Positions 19,301 to 29,962 are shown, counted from the stretch's first letter. The stretch: DNA of 64,000 nt from Pseudomaricurvus hydrocarbonicus (GCF_011602365.1 NZ_JAAONZ010000002.1:62001-126000); one strand, 5' to 3'. Made by a program: numbers and translations. Notes: generated by a model not told the origin, from the sequence alone.

Positions 19301-21648
19301 TCGCCATGCGCCTGCTGATGGAGATTTTCGCCGCGGCCTTCCTCTCGGGCAGCGGCAATTTATTTGCCTATCTGGTACTGAAAGCCGTCAACCTTTCCCT
19401 GCGCCACGGAAATTGCCCCGAATCCGCCTTTGCCTATGCCGGCTACGGCATGCTGTTATGCGGCGAGCTGGATGAACCCGCACTGGGCTACCAGTACGGC
19501 AAAGTCGGACTGGCCATTAACGAGCGCCTCGACGACCTGACCTTGCGAGCTCGGGTGATTTACGTTTATGCCATGTTCGTGCACCACTGGAGCAATCACT
19601 GGTCAAGCCTGACCCCGTGGTTCCGCAAAGGCATCGAAGCGGGCTACCAGACCGGTGACCTGCTCTATCTCGCGTACAGTGCCCAGGATTGCGTGATCTG
19701 GGATCCGACGCTGGAACTGGAAACGGCCGAGCGCCTGCACGCCGAACTTCTGGAGATCGTGCGTGAGTGCGCCTATCAGGACTCGCTGGATTCGGGCACC
19801 CTGTTTTTACAGATGCAGCGCAATCTGCTCGGCCTGACCGAAGCGCCCTGTTCACTCAGCGACGACAATTTTAACGAGCAGCAGTGCCTCGAAGGTATGC
19901 GTCAACGCCAATTCATGACCGGCATTGCCAACTATCATATTTACAGCGCCGAACTGTGTTTACTTTACGGTAATAATGAACGGGCACTCGAACATGTTCG
20001 CGATCAGGACACGCTGATCAAGTCGGCCATGTCCCTGCCCCAGCTGGTGCGCTTTTACCTCGTCGCCTGCCTGACCCTGGCGACCCGCTACCCGCTCATG
20101 AACCAACAGGAACAGTCAGAAACCCGACAGCGGCTGCAGGAAGATCTGGCGCGCATGACCCGCTGGGCCGACAACTGTGAAGAAAATTTCCGCCATCTGC
20201 AGTATCTAATGCAGGCCGAGCTGGCCCGGATTGACGGTCACGATCACATCGCACTGGACCATTATGACGCCGCCATAGAAGCCGCCCAAAAAAGCGGTTT
20301 CCTGCGCGACGAGGCCACAGCCTGTGAACGAGCCGCACGGCACCTGCTTGCTCTGGGGCGTCGACGCTCTGCAGAAGGTTATCTGCGCGGAGCTCACCGT
20401 CTCTATGACCGCTGGGGGGCTCAGCGCAAAGTGTCCCTGCTGGAACAGGAATTTCCGGTTTTACTGGAACTGGTTGCGGCAAGCCGTGAGCCCATAAACC
20501 CAGGCGACATAAGCGATCTGGATTTCGCCTCGGTTATGAAAGCATCGCGGGAAATTTCCGGCGAAATCGTCCTCGACCAACTGCTGAAGACCACCCTGAG
20601 CATTCTGCTGGAAAATGCCGGTGGTCAGTGGGGTTGCCTGGTGGTCCGGCGAGACGGTCGACTACAGGCAGAGGCTGCCCAACTGCCCGAACAGACTTTA
20701 TCGACTGACGACCTGCCAGACCACACTCTCGTGCCGCTGGCCGACGGCTGCAAGCTGCCGATACCCGTGACCCTGATCAGCCAGGTGCTGCACACCAGTG
20801 AGGCCATCGTCCTGCACGATGCCGCCGGTGAGGGCCAGTTTGTCCAAGATCCTTACGTCCGCCAGCGCCAGCCCACGTCGGTGCTGTGTGTACCCATCGG
20901 ACGGGAAGGTTTTGAAGGTGCGCTATACATGGAGAACAACCTCACCAGCGGCGTGTTCACCGAGGCGCGAGTGGAGGTCATTCGACTGCTGACAGCCCAG
21001 GCGTCGGTCGCCCTGGAAAACGCGCGCCTTTATGAGCAGGTGCAGGAGCACTCGCGCACCCTGGAACAAAAGGTCGCCGAACGGACGGCACGCCTGGAGC
21101 AACTCAATCAGGAACTGAAAGGACTCGCCGAGCACGATGGGTTAACCGGTGTTGCCAACCGTCGTCGTGGCGATGCCTATCTGGAGCAGATTTGGGGGCG
21201 CCTGCGGCGAGAACAGCAACCGCTGTCGATCATCATGCTCGACGTGGATCACTTTAAGACATTCAACGATAACTATGGCCACCAGGCGGGCGACGAATGC
21301 CTGATGAAAGTGGCCGCCACCCTGCGTGTGTATGTGCAGCGCCCCGCTGATCTGGTGGCCCGCTACGGCGGCGAAGAGTTCATTCTCATCCTGCCCAATA
21401 CCGACAGTGACGGTGTGGCTCAGGTAGCTGAGCACGTCCGCGACCGGGTGGAGGCGCTGGCGATTGAACACCACTTCTCTTCAACGAGCACGGTGGTAAC
21501 GATCAGCGCCGGCACTGCTACCATGATCCCCCATGCCGAAGTGGGTGCAGAAAAACTTGTACGTCAGGCCGACATCGCCCTCTACCAAGCCAAACAGATG
21601 GGGCGCAACCGGATTCATGCCGCTGCGGACCTACCGGTGATGGGTTAG
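16369..21648 (+). CDS. Pseudokinase-ATPase-GAF-GGDEF signalling protein (predicted diguanylate cyclase)
   Basis: 1759 residues, GTG start with AAGGGAGA upstream. Order: protein-kinase-like domain (about 1-270), AAA-type ATPase with Walker A GYSGVGKSA (about 340) and Walker B 'VVLFLDDLQW' (about 464), a long helical repeat region (about 750-1350), GAF (about 1385-1545), a short coiled coil, and GGDEF. The cyclase motif is intact (GGEEF, about 1667) and is preceded at the right distance by RPAD, matching the RxxD inhibitory site, so c-di-GMP synthesis is predicted. The kinase domain looks dead: the ATP-lysine position reads VTLETL, the catalytic loop HKALTPEH in place of HKDxxPxN, and the Mg motif GFG in place of DFG. 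Many relatives keep an active kinase and end in a histidine kinase. Confidence 0.9.
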   Translation: MTEGLQIPGYEVGSVLCRHNDRVVYRARRLADSAPVTLETLEAEYPDRQQIARIRREGAIAQRLEDINGVRQIYGVVPHGSGNLALVGEILESTLRSRLEQAKSDPANGNGLLVAEVLDIAIDLTRTLGQIHARDLVHKALTPEHVFFVAATGSIALAGFGITSELDQERQAVQMSRRLEGPLPYMSPEQTGRMNRDLDYRSDYYSLGVLLFELLTGQRPFQADNQLEWVHSHISRLPPAPHDIAPQVPEAISAIVLKLLAKNPEARYQSSAGLIHDLELCADRLTTGQTIEPFALGQNDVVQKFLVPQGLYGRERELQELLALFEAAVLGGNEFCLVHGYSGVGKSALVNEIDRPLVRERGFLVQGKFDQYQQGEAYAPLAAAFRGLVQRLLAEPEASLKKWRERLLEALAPNAQLVVELVPELELIIGRQQAVAKLPPAEARNRLHLVLTAFLRVCAGEGHPVVLFLDDLQWSDIPTLELLRRLVTSHDLSHLLLIGAYRSNEVGVGHPLRLLLDDLQPQRLIRQLPIGPLNPGSVAQLVADALCRDVSETRRLSDMLYAKAQGNPFFTNELLRELHKQEAISFDPAAGRWDWDLDAAQWSGVSSDVVEFMVDNLRRLTPETQRVLQLAACIGGTFDLQTLAVIYQQPLAETAARLLPALKQHTIIPLHSDYRLLGTEQIHAQQQTACSVEENLQAEHTTDGDDILPSLNPNYRFQHDRVHQAAYALIDVQQQQAVHYSVGRLMLEHAGNRTPANGEKTSRASEDRSSEKREAENQYVESCATDSKFANDSVPDDRLIDIVGHLNEARSLIKTDTERLQLAALNLRAGIRAKHSAAYEAALNYLRVAAELLPGDPWQETPALMQSLAAETQQCTYLTGRTEEAERWIELMMQHAHSDLERGNIFAIRTRQYATLGRMEDSILSAIQGLNLLGVAFTDQPTLADIAEERHRVLVNLGDRAIEDLVDAPLVQDEATLIAMRLLMEIFAAAFLSGSGNLFAYLVLKAVNLSLRHGNCPESAFAYAGYGMLLCGELDEPALGYQYGKVGLAINERLDDLTLRARVIYVYAMFVHHWSNHWSSLTPWFRKGIEAGYQTGDLLYLAYSAQDCVIWDPTLELETAERLHAELLEIVRECAYQDSLDSGTLFLQMQRNLLGLTEAPCSLSDDNFNEQQCLEGMRQRQFMTGIANYHIYSAELCLLYGNNERALEHVRDQDTLIKSAMSLPQLVRFYLVACLTLATRYPLMNQQEQSETRQRLQEDLARMTRWADNCEENFRHLQYLMQAELARIDGHDHIALDHYDAAIEAAQKSGFLRDEATACERAARHLLALGRRRSAEGYLRGAHRLYDRWGAQRKVSLLEQEFPVLLELVAASREPINPGDISDLDFASVMKASREISGEIVLDQLLKTTLSILLENAGGQWGCLVVRRDGRLQAEAAQLPEQTLSTDDLPDHTLVPLADGCKLPIPVTLISQVLHTSEAIVLHDAAGEGQFVQDPYVRQRQPTSVLCVPIGREGFEGALYMENNLTSGVFTEARVEVIRLLTAQASVALENARLYEQVQEHSRTLEQKVAERTARLEQLNQELKGLAEHDGLTGVANRRRGDAYLEQIWGRLRREQQPLSIIMLDVDHFKTFNDNYGHQAGDECLMKVAATLRVYVQRPADLVARYGGEEFILILPNTDSDGVAQVAEHVRDRVEALAIEHHFSSTSTVVTISAGTATMIPHAEVGAEKLVRQADIALYQAKQMGRNRIHAAADLPVMG

Positions 21649-21669
21649 GGGTTAGGGGTTAGGGGTTAG
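21642..21669. repeat. Heptamer tandem array (GGGTTAG)x4
   Basis: Four perfect copies. The first copy contains the last codon and the TAG stop of the preceding gene. Confidence 0.95.
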
Positions 21670-21893
21670 CTTAAGACTAAGCACCCGGGAATGATTCCCA
21701 AGAATGTTGCTGCTGCTTCAGGGACGAGGGTTTATGGTCTACATGTTCGCCAGCCCAACCCAGATCGCCGGATTTGATTCGCGCCATCCCTGGCGCTCAC
21801 CCCCTGCGGGGCCGCAGCACGGTCCAAAATGCTCCCGGCATTGTTGTGAACCGAGGCGTTCGATTGAACCATTCCAGAAACTCAGGAGCGATA

Positions 21894-21930
21894 AACCAAA
21901 AAGGCCGCCCAATGGGCGGCCTTTTTGGTT
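21894..21930 (-). terminator. Strong bidirectional terminator after tRNA-Pro
   Basis: Perfect 17-bp inverted repeat (AACCAAAAAGGCCGCCC, loop AAT) with T-runs on both strands. It lies 6 bp past the tRNA-Pro 3' end on the minus strand and may also stop plus-strand readthrough from the giant signalling gene. Confidence 0.92.
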
Positions 21931-21935
21931 TCATA

Positions 21936-22012
21936 TGGTCGGAGTGGCCGGATTTGAACCGACGACCACCACACCCCCAGTGTGGTGCGCTACCAGGCTG
22001 CGCTACACTCCG
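21936..22012 (-). tRNA. tRNA-Pro (anticodon GGG)
   Basis: 77 nt including encoded CCA. Acceptor CGGAGTG/CACTCCG, anticodon stem CCACA/TGTGG with loop CTGGGGG (GGG, reads CCC), T-arm CCGGC with TTCAAAT. The position downstream of ihfA-merR is common in Pseudomonas-like genomes. Confidence 0.97.
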
Positions 22013-22135
22013 AGAATTTTGGTTTCCAGTAAGCCATTAGACTGCTGGACACCATATTTGGGCTAATCTTCACACAGTTAAATCTTGTAACCTATTGATT
22101 TAACTACAGATAGCCTCAGGGGCGAGAGGGCTGAA

Positions 22136-22163
22136 ATCATACCCGAACAGCGTGGAATTGCAA
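22136..22163 (-). promoter_or_regulatory. Possible sigma-70 promoter for tRNA-Pro
   Basis: On the minus strand TTGCAA, 16-bp spacer, TATGAT, in the gap after merR. It would give a leader of over 100 nt before the tRNA, which is long, so this is tentative. Confidence 0.4.
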
Positions 22164-22178
22164 GCAATTTGTCAGCCT

Positions 22179-22538
22179 TTAGGGACGATTTAGAACCACA
22201 AGAACTTCTTCCAGCTCGCTGATCATTTGATTGACCAACTGGGAGAATTGACTGGCGTCGTGCTGGGCGTTGTCGCCACTCATTTGCTGACGGGCACCAC
22301 CAATGGTGAAGCCCTGATCGTACAGCAGTGCACGAATCTGGCGGATGGTGAGCACATCCTGACGCTGGTAATAACGGCGGTTACCGCGACGTTTTACCGG
22401 GGCCAGCTGTGGAAACTCCTGCTCCCAATACCGCAGCACGTGCGGTTTGACCGCACACAGATCACTCACCTCTCCGATCGTGAAATAGCGCTTGCCAGGA
22501 ATTACCGGCAATTCATCGTTATTGGTTGGTTCCAGCAT
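22179..22538 (-). CDS. MerR-family transcriptional regulator
   Basis: 119 residues. The N-terminal winged helix is complete: '[71 protein letters not shown]' (about 16-86). No Cys-rich metal site follows, and the C-terminal part is short, ending '[19 protein letters not shown]'. This is the small MerR protein habitually encoded after ihfA in Pseudomonas and relatives; its targets are not known to me. It overlaps the ihfA end by 20 bp, so it is translated from the same message. Confidence 0.93.
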   Translation of the reverse strand: MLEPTNNDELPVIPGKRYFTIGEVSDLCAVKPHVLRYWEQEFPQLAPVKRRGNRRYYQRQDVLTIRQIRALLYDQGFTIGGARQQMSGDNAQHDASQFSQLVNQMISELEEVLVVLNRP

Positions 22539-22821
22539 AGTTCTCTACACGTGCCTTGAGTTTTTGTCCGGGGCGGAAAGTAACGACTCGGCGAGCCGAG
22601 ATGGGGATCTCTTCACCGGTCTTGGGGTTGCGCCCGGGACGGGAGGTTTTATCACGCAAGTCGAAGTTACCAAACCCGGACAGCTTCACATGCTCATTGG
22701 TTTCCAGAGCGGTACGGATCTCCTCAAAGAAAAGCTCCACGAGCTCCTTGGCTTCACGCTTGTTGAAACCCAGTTCCTCATAGAGCATTTCTGCTAGATC
22801 CGCTTTGGTCAACGCTGACAT
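22519..22821 (-). CDS. ihfA: Integration host factor alpha subunit
   Basis: 100-residue DNA-bending protein that pairs with IhfB. '[92 protein letters not shown]' is full-length and typical; the minor-groove proline lies in [12 protein letters not shown]. It lies 24 bp after pheT, in the usual pheS-pheT-ihfA order. The partner ihfB is at 54723-55013. Confidence 0.98.
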   Translation of the reverse strand: MSALTKADLAEMLYEELGFNKREAKELVELFFEEIRTALETNEHVKLSGFGNFDLRDKTSRPGRNPKTGEEIPISARRVVTFRPGQKLKARVENYAGTNQ

Positions 22822-22845
22822 AGCGAATGGCCTCGTTGTGACCCT

Positions 22846-25242
22846 CTACCTCAGGGAAGCGTTAAACGTGTCCTCCAACGACCGAACTACCACATCCATG
22901 GAGGCATTAATCTCATCCTCATTAAGAGTGCGCGAAGGATGCTGAAACGTCAAGCCCAGAGCAACACTTTTTCTATGTGGATCAATGCCTTTGCCGACAT
23001 ACACGTCAAATACCTTTAACTCTGTGAGGTAATCCCCTGCCCCAGCTTTGATGGTATTTTCCAGATCACGGACCGCTTTATCCTGATCGACGATGACTGC
23101 AATGTCACGTCGGACCTCGGGAAATTTGGACAGTGGTTGGAAGCTCGGCAACCGGGCTTCGGCAAGGGAAGCCAATGTGATTTCAAACACAAAGGTCGAC
23201 TGGGACAGGCCCAGTTCTTTTTGCAGCTGCGGGTGCAAGGCACCGACCAGCCCCACTGCTTCACCATTGCGCAAGACCGCAGCCGATTGGCCGGGGTGCA
23301 GCGCCGGATGTTTGGCGGCCGCGAAGCTGAAGCTGGCGTCGTCCGCAAGCAGTGCCAGCACTGACTCCAGATCGCCCTTGATGTCGTAGAAATCGACAGA
23401 CTCCTGCTTTTCTGTCCAGCTCTCGTCAAAGCGCGGGCCGTAGATCAACCCCGCCAGCATGGGCTCTTGCTTAAGCTCCGCAATAGAGGCGCCCGGCAAG
23501 AAGCGCTGTCCGGTTTCGAACAAACGAACCCGGTCCTGCTGGCGATTCAGGTTGTATTTGAGGGCATTGACCAGGCCTGGCCACAAGGTGGTCCGCATCA
23601 CCGCCATATCCGCACTGATGGGGTTCTGCAGCTCCACCGGCTGAGCCTCAGGATCAAACAGTTTCAGCAGCTTGGGCTCCACAAAGCTGTAGGCAATCGC
23701 CTCCTCGTAACCACGGGCCACCAACTGACTGCGTACGGCGTCGATACCGATCGACGCTTCGTTTTGCATGGGGATCGCCAGATCGGCACTGATGCTCTTG
23801 GTCGGCAAACGGTTGTAACCGTAAATACGCGCCAGCTCTTCCAGCAGATCTTCTTCAATGGCGATATCAAACCGGTAGCTGGGCACTTTGAAGCGCCAGC
23901 CACTTTCAGCCTTGACCGACATTTCCAGCCCCAGGCGGGTAAGGATGTCGACCACTTCTTCGTCCGCCATGCGGAAGCCCAGGCCCGACAGAATACGCTC
24001 ACGGCGCAGAGTCACCTCGCGATCCTTGGGCGCATGCTCGTTTTCAACTTCAATCACCGGGCCAGGCTGGCCACCGACGACATCCAGCAGCAGCTGTGTC
24101 GCACGCTCAATGGCGGTGGTTTGCAGCTTGTAATCGACGCCGCGCTCAAAGCGGTGCGAGGAATCGGTGTGCAAACCGTAGTTACGGGCGCGGCCGGCAA
24201 TCGCAATCGGGGCAAAGAAGGCGCTTTCCAAAAAGATGTCCTGGGTGGCGGAAGTGACCGCCGTCGCTTCGCCGCCCATGATGCCGGCCATAGCCACAGC
24301 CTTGTCATCATCGGCAATCACCAACGTGCCGTCTTTCAGGGTGATTTCCTGACCGTCCAGCAGAGTCAGTTTCTCGCCGCTGTCGGCCATGCGCGCCTGA
24401 ATGCCGCCACTGAGCGTGTTCAGGTCAAACGCGTGCATGGGCTGACCCAGCTCCAACAGCACGTAATTGGTGACATCCACCACCGCATCAATGGAGCGAA
24501 TGCCGGCGCGACGCAGCTTTTCCTGCATCCACAAAGGGCTTTTTTGGCTGACATCAACCCCGCGAATCACTCGCCCGACGTAGCGAGAACAGGCTTCAGC
24601 AGCGTTCAGGGACACTTTGAGCACATCCTCAATCACCGGGGCGACCGGTGTGATTTTGGGCTCTCTCAAGTCCAGACGATTGAGCACCGCAACATCGCGG
24701 GCAATGCCTTTCACCGACAGGCAATCGCTGCGGTTCGGGGTCAGATCCACCTCGATGCACTGATCATTTAAGTTCAGATATTCACGCAGGTCCGCACCCA
24801 CCGGGGCGTCTTCGGCCAACTCCCAAATACCAGCGCTGTCTTCACCCAGCTGCAGCTCGGTTTGAGCACACAACATGCCGAAGGACTCAACGCCACGCAG
24901 CTTGGCTTTTTTGATTTTGAACGGCTTACCGTCTTCTCCTGGCGGCAAGGCTGCCCCCACCACCGCGAACGGAATCTTAATGCCGGGACGCGCATTCGGC
25001 GCACCACAAACCACCTGGCAAATCTCGTCGCCATTGCCCGCAACTTTACAGACCCGTAACTTGTCCGCGTCCGGGTGTTGTTCAGCTTCTAAAATCTCGC
25101 CGACCACCACACCCGTGAATTCACCGGCCACCGCTTCCACAGCATCGACTTCAAGACCGGCCATGGTGATCTGCTCAACCAAATCAGCGGTCGTCAGGTT
25201 GGGGTTTACCCATTCGCGCAACCAATTTTCGCTTAATTTCAT
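22846..25242 (-). CDS. pheT: Phenylalanine-tRNA ligase beta subunit
   Basis: 798 residues, the usual length (E. coli 795). It carries the N-terminal OB-fold tRNA-binding domain ('VVVGEILEAEQHPDADKLRVCKV', about 45-67), the B3/B4 editing domain ('SDCLSVKGIARDVAVL'), B5, and the C-terminal ferredoxin-fold anticodon-binding domain ('PSFQPLSKFPEVRRDIAVIVD'). It forms an alpha2-beta2 enzyme with PheS. The gene starts 152 bp after pheS; that gap has a 12-bp sequence GATCTCTTAAAC twice (25266 and 25286). Confidence 0.98.
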   Translation of the reverse strand: MKLSENWLREWVNPNLTTADLVEQITMAGLEVDAVEAVAGEFTGVVVGEILEAEQHPDADKLRVCKVAGNGDEICQVVCGAPNARPGIKIPFAVVGAALPPGEDGKPFKIKKAKLRGVESFGMLCAQTELQLGEDSAGIWELAEDAPVGADLREYLNLNDQCIEVDLTPNRSDCLSVKGIARDVAVLNRLDLREPKITPVAPVIEDVLKVSLNAAEACSRYVGRVIRGVDVSQKSPLWMQEKLRRAGIRSIDAVVDVTNYVLLELGQPMHAFDLNTLSGGIQARMADSGEKLTLLDGQEITLKDGTLVIADDDKAVAMAGIMGGEATAVTSATQDIFLESAFFAPIAIAGRARNYGLHTDSSHRFERGVDYKLQTTAIERATQLLLDVVGGQPGPVIEVENEHAPKDREVTLRRERILSGLGFRMADEEVVDILTRLGLEMSVKAESGWRFKVPSYRFDIAIEEDLLEELARIYGYNRLPTKSISADLAIPMQNEASIGIDAVRSQLVARGYEEAIAYSFVEPKLLKLFDPEAQPVELQNPISADMAVMRTTLWPGLVNALKYNLNRQQDRVRLFETGQRFLPGASIAELKQEPMLAGLIYGPRFDESWTEKQESVDFYDIKGDLESVLALLADDASFSFAAAKHPALHPGQSAAVLRNGEAVGLVGALHPQLQKELGLSQSTFVFEITLASLAEARLPSFQPLSKFPEVRRDIAVIVDQDKAVRDLENTIKAGAGDYLTELKVFDVYVGKGIDPHRKSVALGLTFQHPSRTLNEDEINASMDVVVRSLEDTFNASLR

Positions 25243-25394
25243 AATTTTTGCTTATCCGTTTCTTTGATCTCTTAAACGAGGAGCCGATCTCTTAAACAGG
25301 TAGCGATCGACCTCAACCTGTCTAACGGCACAATGGCTAACCGCTTAACGCGACAACCATTTGAAGTTTCCTTTAATTTAAAATTACTTCTAAA

Positions 25395-26495
<1,101 letters not shown>

Positions 26496-26629
26496 TCAGG
26501 GTGGTCTGCAGTAAAACAGAGCCTGCTGCTGTAGATCAATGGCGTCTGCAATAAAGAAAGCTGGCCCCCAATCACACTGAATAAATTGCCTAGAAAAGTC
26601 TGATCAAAAAAACAATTTACCTTAAAAAC

Positions 26630-26662
26630 AAAAAGGGAGGTGCTGAACAAACAGCCCCTCCC
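26630..26662 (-). terminator. Terminator or attenuator between rplT and pheS
   Basis: Minus strand: GGGAGGGGCTG...CAGCACCTCCC hairpin followed by TTTTTGTTTTT, about 35 bp past the rplT stop. It probably ends or attenuates transcripts from the infC-rpmI-rplT unit before pheST. Confidence 0.75.
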
Positions 26663-26696
26663 CTTTCGTATTCGTACTGAATAAGGTTATGACCTA

Positions 26697-27053
26697 TTAG
26701 GCCAGAGCTGCTTTTGCCTGAGCAACAACAGCTGCAAATGCAACCTTATCGTGAACAGCCAGGTCGGCCAGAACACGACGATCCAGTTCGATACTTGCTT
26801 TCTTAAGACCAGCAATCAAGCGGCTGTAAGTCATGCCTTCTACGCGTGACTGAGCATTGATACGAGTGATCCACAAAGCACGGAAGTTACGCTTGCGAAC
26901 ACGACGGTCGCGGTAAGCGTATTGACCAGCTTTGATAACAGCCTGTTTGGCAACACGGAATACACGTGAACGTGCACCGTAATAGCCTTTAGCCTGCTTT
27001 AAGATTTTCTTGTGACGACGACGCGCCTCTACACCACGTTTTACACGAGCCAT
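26697..27053 (-). CDS. rplT: 50S ribosomal protein L20
   Basis: 118 residues, standard length, highly basic N-terminus '[69 protein letters not shown]'. L20 nucleates 50S assembly and in E. coli represses rpmI-rplT translation. It follows rpmI by 31 bp. Confidence 0.99.
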   Translation of the reverse strand: MARVKRGVEARRRHKKILKQAKGYYGARSRVFRVAKQAVIKAGQYAYRDRRVRKRNFRALWITRINAQSRVEGMTYSRLIAGLKKASIELDRRVLADLAVHDKVAFAAVVAQAKAALA

Positions 27054-27084
27054 GATTAATCCTCTCTAAAGTTTAGTCGGCCAA

Positions 27085-27279
27085 TTACTTGGCGCGAAGC
27101 ATACGGTCAATTGCTGGAACATCAGCAGGATTAACCAGACTAGTGCCGCGCAGGTGACGCTTACGCTTGGTAGTCATCTTAGTCAGGATGTGGCTCTTGT
27201 TGGCAGACTTACGTTTGTAGCCGCCCGCAGTTTTTTTGAAGCGCTTCGCAGCACCACTGTGCACTTTAGCTTTTGGCAT
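27085..27279 (-). CDS. rpmI: 50S ribosomal protein L35
   Basis: 64 residues starting '[34 protein letters not shown]', the standard L35. I start at ATG 27279; the frame is open to 27297 but the extra six residues are not part of the family. It sits between infC and rplT as usual, with a 184-bp gap after infC. Confidence 0.99.
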   Translation of the reverse strand: MPKAKVHSGAAKRFKKTAGGYKRKSANKSHILTKMTTKRKRHLRGTSLVNPADVPAIDRMLRAK

Positions 27280-27463
27280 GAGAATACTCTCTTTCAAGCA
27301 ATCTCTGTGTTCAACAACGACGTGTTCAACAACAGGTTGCTAAGTTAAACAAACACACTTTCACGCTGCTCGACCATCAGCCCACATCGAAAACGATACA
27401 GACTGGCGATAACAAGCCACGGTAAAGCGCCATTTAAAGTCATCAAGGCAGCTAAAAGCCCGA

Positions 27464-28003
27464 TCACTTTCTCTTTTTAGGTGCCATTACCATGAGCAGC
27501 TGACGACCTTCCATCTTCGGATACTGCTCAACAACACCTAACTCAGCAAGATCGGTTTCGATGCGTTTCATCATCTCCATACCGAGCTCCTGGTGAGCCA
27601 TTTCACGACCACGGTACCGCAAGGACACCTTGATCTTGTCCCCGTCTTCCAAAAAGCGCGTCAGATTACGTAATTTAATCTTATAGTCGCCAATGTCAGT
27701 ACCGGGACGAAACTTCATTTCTTTGATTTGCTGCTGCTTCTGCTTCTTTTTGGCAGCGGCTTTAGTCTTCTTAATATCAAACAAATGCTTGCCGTAATCC
27801 ATTATCTTACAGACCACCGGTTCTACTTCACCAGCCATCTGTACCAGATCCAGCCCTGCACTTTGTGCGCTTGCGAGCGCCTCTTCCAAGGAAACGATGC
27901 CTGCCTGCTCACCGTCTGCACCGATCAGGCGTACTTGTTCCGCCTCAATTTGATCATTAATCGGTGCTTTTTTGGAACGTCCTTTGGAATTTTCTCGTTT
28001 GAT
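27464..28003 (-). CDS. infC: Translation initiation factor IF-3, with a non-canonical start codon
   Basis: IF-3 blocks premature subunit joining and proofreads initiator tRNA and start codons. The body ('[86 protein letters not shown]') is standard. No ATG/GTG/TTG gives a full-length protein: the first TTG (27889) would cut off about 38 residues, including the conserved '[24 protein letters not shown]'. The frame upstream reads [17 protein letters not shown] from ATC at 28003, with AGGAG 9 nt before it, giving 179 residues (E. coli 180). An ATT at 28012 abuts AGGAG and is less likely. Rare AUU-type starts in infC are the basis of IF-3 autoregulation. It begins 36 bp after thrS. Confidence 0.93.
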   Translation of the reverse strand: MKRENSKGRSKKAPINDQIEAEQVRLIGADGEQAGIVSLEEALASAQSAGLDLVQMAGEVEPVVCKIMDYGKHLFDIKKTKAAAKKKQKQQQIKEMKFRPGTDIGDYKIKLRNLTRFLEDGDKIKVSLRYRGREMAHQELGMEMMKRIETDLAELGVVEQYPKMEGRQLLMVMAPKKRK

Positions 28004-28039
28004 AGTATTAATCTCCTAATATTTGACTGCTTATGCAGC

Positions 28040-29962
28040 CTACAACGACGAGCGGCCGCGACGTGCAACGTCAGCGGCCAAATATTCGGCAAATGCCTCA
28101 AGACTCATCGAACCCAGGTCTTCGCCAGAGCGTGTACGCACGCTGACGGACCCTGTCTCAACCTCTTTATCACCCACAGTGAGCAAGAAAGGGATCTTCT
28201 GAATTGTGTGCTCGCGGATTTTAAAGCCGATCTTCTCATTTCTCAAGTCTGAAATAGCCCGAAACCCCTTGTTTACCAAGGTTTCTTCAACTTTTTGCAC
28301 ATATTCAGCCTGATTGTCCGTAATATTCATGATCACTGCCTGTTCAGGCGCCAACCAGGACGGAAATGCGCCCTCGTAGTTCTCAATCAGAATACCGATA
28401 AAACGCTCAAACGAGCCCAAAATGGCACGGTGCAACATCACGGGTGTCTTGCGTGAACCGTCTTCAGCGACATATTGCGCATCCAGGCGGCCCGGCATGG
28501 AAAAGTCCACCTGGATAGTGCCGCACTGCCACACTCGACCCAGACAATCTTTCAATGAAAACTCAATCTTGGGACCGTAAAAAGCGCCTTCACCGGGCAA
28601 CAACTCCCACTCATTGCCTTTCGCGTCCATGGCATCCATCAGGGCTTTTTCGGCCTTATCCCAGACTTCATCACTGCCCACACGCTGCTCCGGGCGAGTG
28701 GAGATGCGAATGATCACATCCTCAAAGCCAAAGTCGGCGTAAACGCTGTTGAGCAAATCGGTAAAGGTCGACACCTCATCCTGAATAGCTTCTTCTGCAC
28801 AGAAGATGTGGGCATCATCCTGGGTAAAGCCACGCACACGCATGATGCCTTGCAAGGTACCGGAAGCCTCATTGCGGTGACAGGAGCCGAACTCTGCCAA
28901 TCGCAACGGCAGATCGCGGTAGCTCTTCAACCCCTGATTGAACACCTGAATGTGACACGGGCAGTTCATCGGCTTAACGGCATAATCGCGAGCCTCAGAC
29001 TCCACCGTAAACATGCTGTCGCGGAATTTATCCCAGTGACCGGAGCGCTCCCACAAAGAACGATCCACCACCTGCGGGGTTTTAATTTCCTGATAGCCAT
29101 TATTGCGCTGCACTTTGCGCATGTATTCTTCGATCGCAGTGTAGATAGACCAGCCTTTGGGGTGCCAAAACACCATGCCCGGCGCTTCTTCCTGCAAATG
29201 AAACAGGTTGAATTTTTTACCCAACTTACGATGATCGCGTTTAACCGCCTCTTCGAGGAAGTTCAGGTGGGACTTCAGCTGCTTTTTGTCGGCAAAGGCC
29301 ACACCGTAGATACGCTGTAACATCTGGTTGTCAGAATCACCACGCCAGTAGGCGCCGTTGATGTTCATCAACTTAAAGTGGTGACAGAACTTCATGTTCG
29401 GCACGTGCGGCCCACGACACATATCAATGTATTCTTCGTGCTGGTACAGGCCCGGGGTCGCCGACTGGGGAATATCCCGATCCAGAATTTCCAGCTTGTA
29501 GGTTTCACCGCGCGCCTCAAAGGTATCGCGCGCCTCCTGCCAGCTAACGTTCTTTTTGATGACGTCGTAATTGGTTTTGGCCAGTTCCAGCATGCGCTTT
29601 TCCAGCGCTGCCATATCCTCTTCCGTCAGTTTGTGCTCAAGGTCCACATCGTAATAAAAGCCGTGCTCAATGGTTGGCCCGATGGCCATTTTGGCGTCAG
29701 GCCACAGCTGCTTAATCGCATGCCCCAACAGGTGCGCGCAAGAGTGACGAATGATCTCCAGACCATCTTCGTCTTTGGCGGTAAAAATGCTCAATTCAGC
29801 ATCTTCTGAGATTAAATCGTGCGCATCCACACGCTCGCCATTGACTCGACCGGCAATGGTCGCCTTGGCCAAACCAGGACCAATATCGGCAGCAACATCG
29901 AGAACAGAAACAGGCTTATCAAACTCGCGCTGCGAGCCATCAGGAAGGGTAATTACAGGCAT
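28040..29962 (-). CDS. thrS: Threonine-tRNA ligase
   Basis: 640 residues (E. coli 642). It has an N-terminal TGS domain ('[24 protein letters not shown]'), an editing domain with the HxxxH zinc-like motif in '[34 protein letters not shown]', the class II core with the zinc cysteine in '[12 protein letters not shown]', motif 2 '[35 protein letters not shown]', and the anticodon-binding domain ('[19 protein letters not shown]'). It heads the thrS-infC-rpmI-rplT block. Confidence 0.99.
   Translation of the reverse strand: MPVITLPDGSQREFDKPVSVLDVAADIGPGLAKATIAGRVNGERVDAHDLISEDAELSIFTAKDEDGLEIIRHSCAHLLGHAIKQLWPDAKMAIGPTIEHGFYYDVDLEHKLTEEDMAALEKRMLELAKTNYDVIKKNVSWQEARDTFEARGETYKLEILDRDIPQSATPGLYQHEEYIDMCRGPHVPNMKFCHHFKLMNINGAYWRGDSDNQMLQRIYGVAFADKKQLKSHLNFLEEAVKRDHRKLGKKFNLFHLQEEAPGMVFWHPKGWSIYTAIEEYMRKVQRNNGYQEIKTPQVVDRSLWERSGHWDKFRDSMFTVESEARDYAVKPMNCPCHIQVFNQGLKSYRDLPLRLAEFGSCHRNEASGTLQGIMRVRGFTQDDAHIFCAEEAIQDEVSTFTDLLNSVYADFGFEDVIIRISTRPEQRVGSDEVWDKAEKALMDAMDAKGNEWELLPGEGAFYGPKIEFSLKDCLGRVWQCGTIQVDFSMPGRLDAQYVAEDGSRKTPVMLHRAILGSFERFIGILIENYEGAFPSWLAPEQAVIMNITDNQAEYVQKVEETLVNKGFRAISDLRNEKIGFKIREHTIQKIPFLLTVGDKEVETGSVSVRTRSGEDLGSMSLEAFAEYLAADVARRGRSSL

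Noticed and set aside
21774-22040. Plus-strand 88-codon frame over the tRNA-Pro gene
   Set aside because: It reads the antisense of tRNA-Pro, a common false gene call.
23467-24771. 434-codon frame antisense to pheT
   Set aside because: Shadow of a GC-rich highly conserved gene; no ribosome site or family resemblance.
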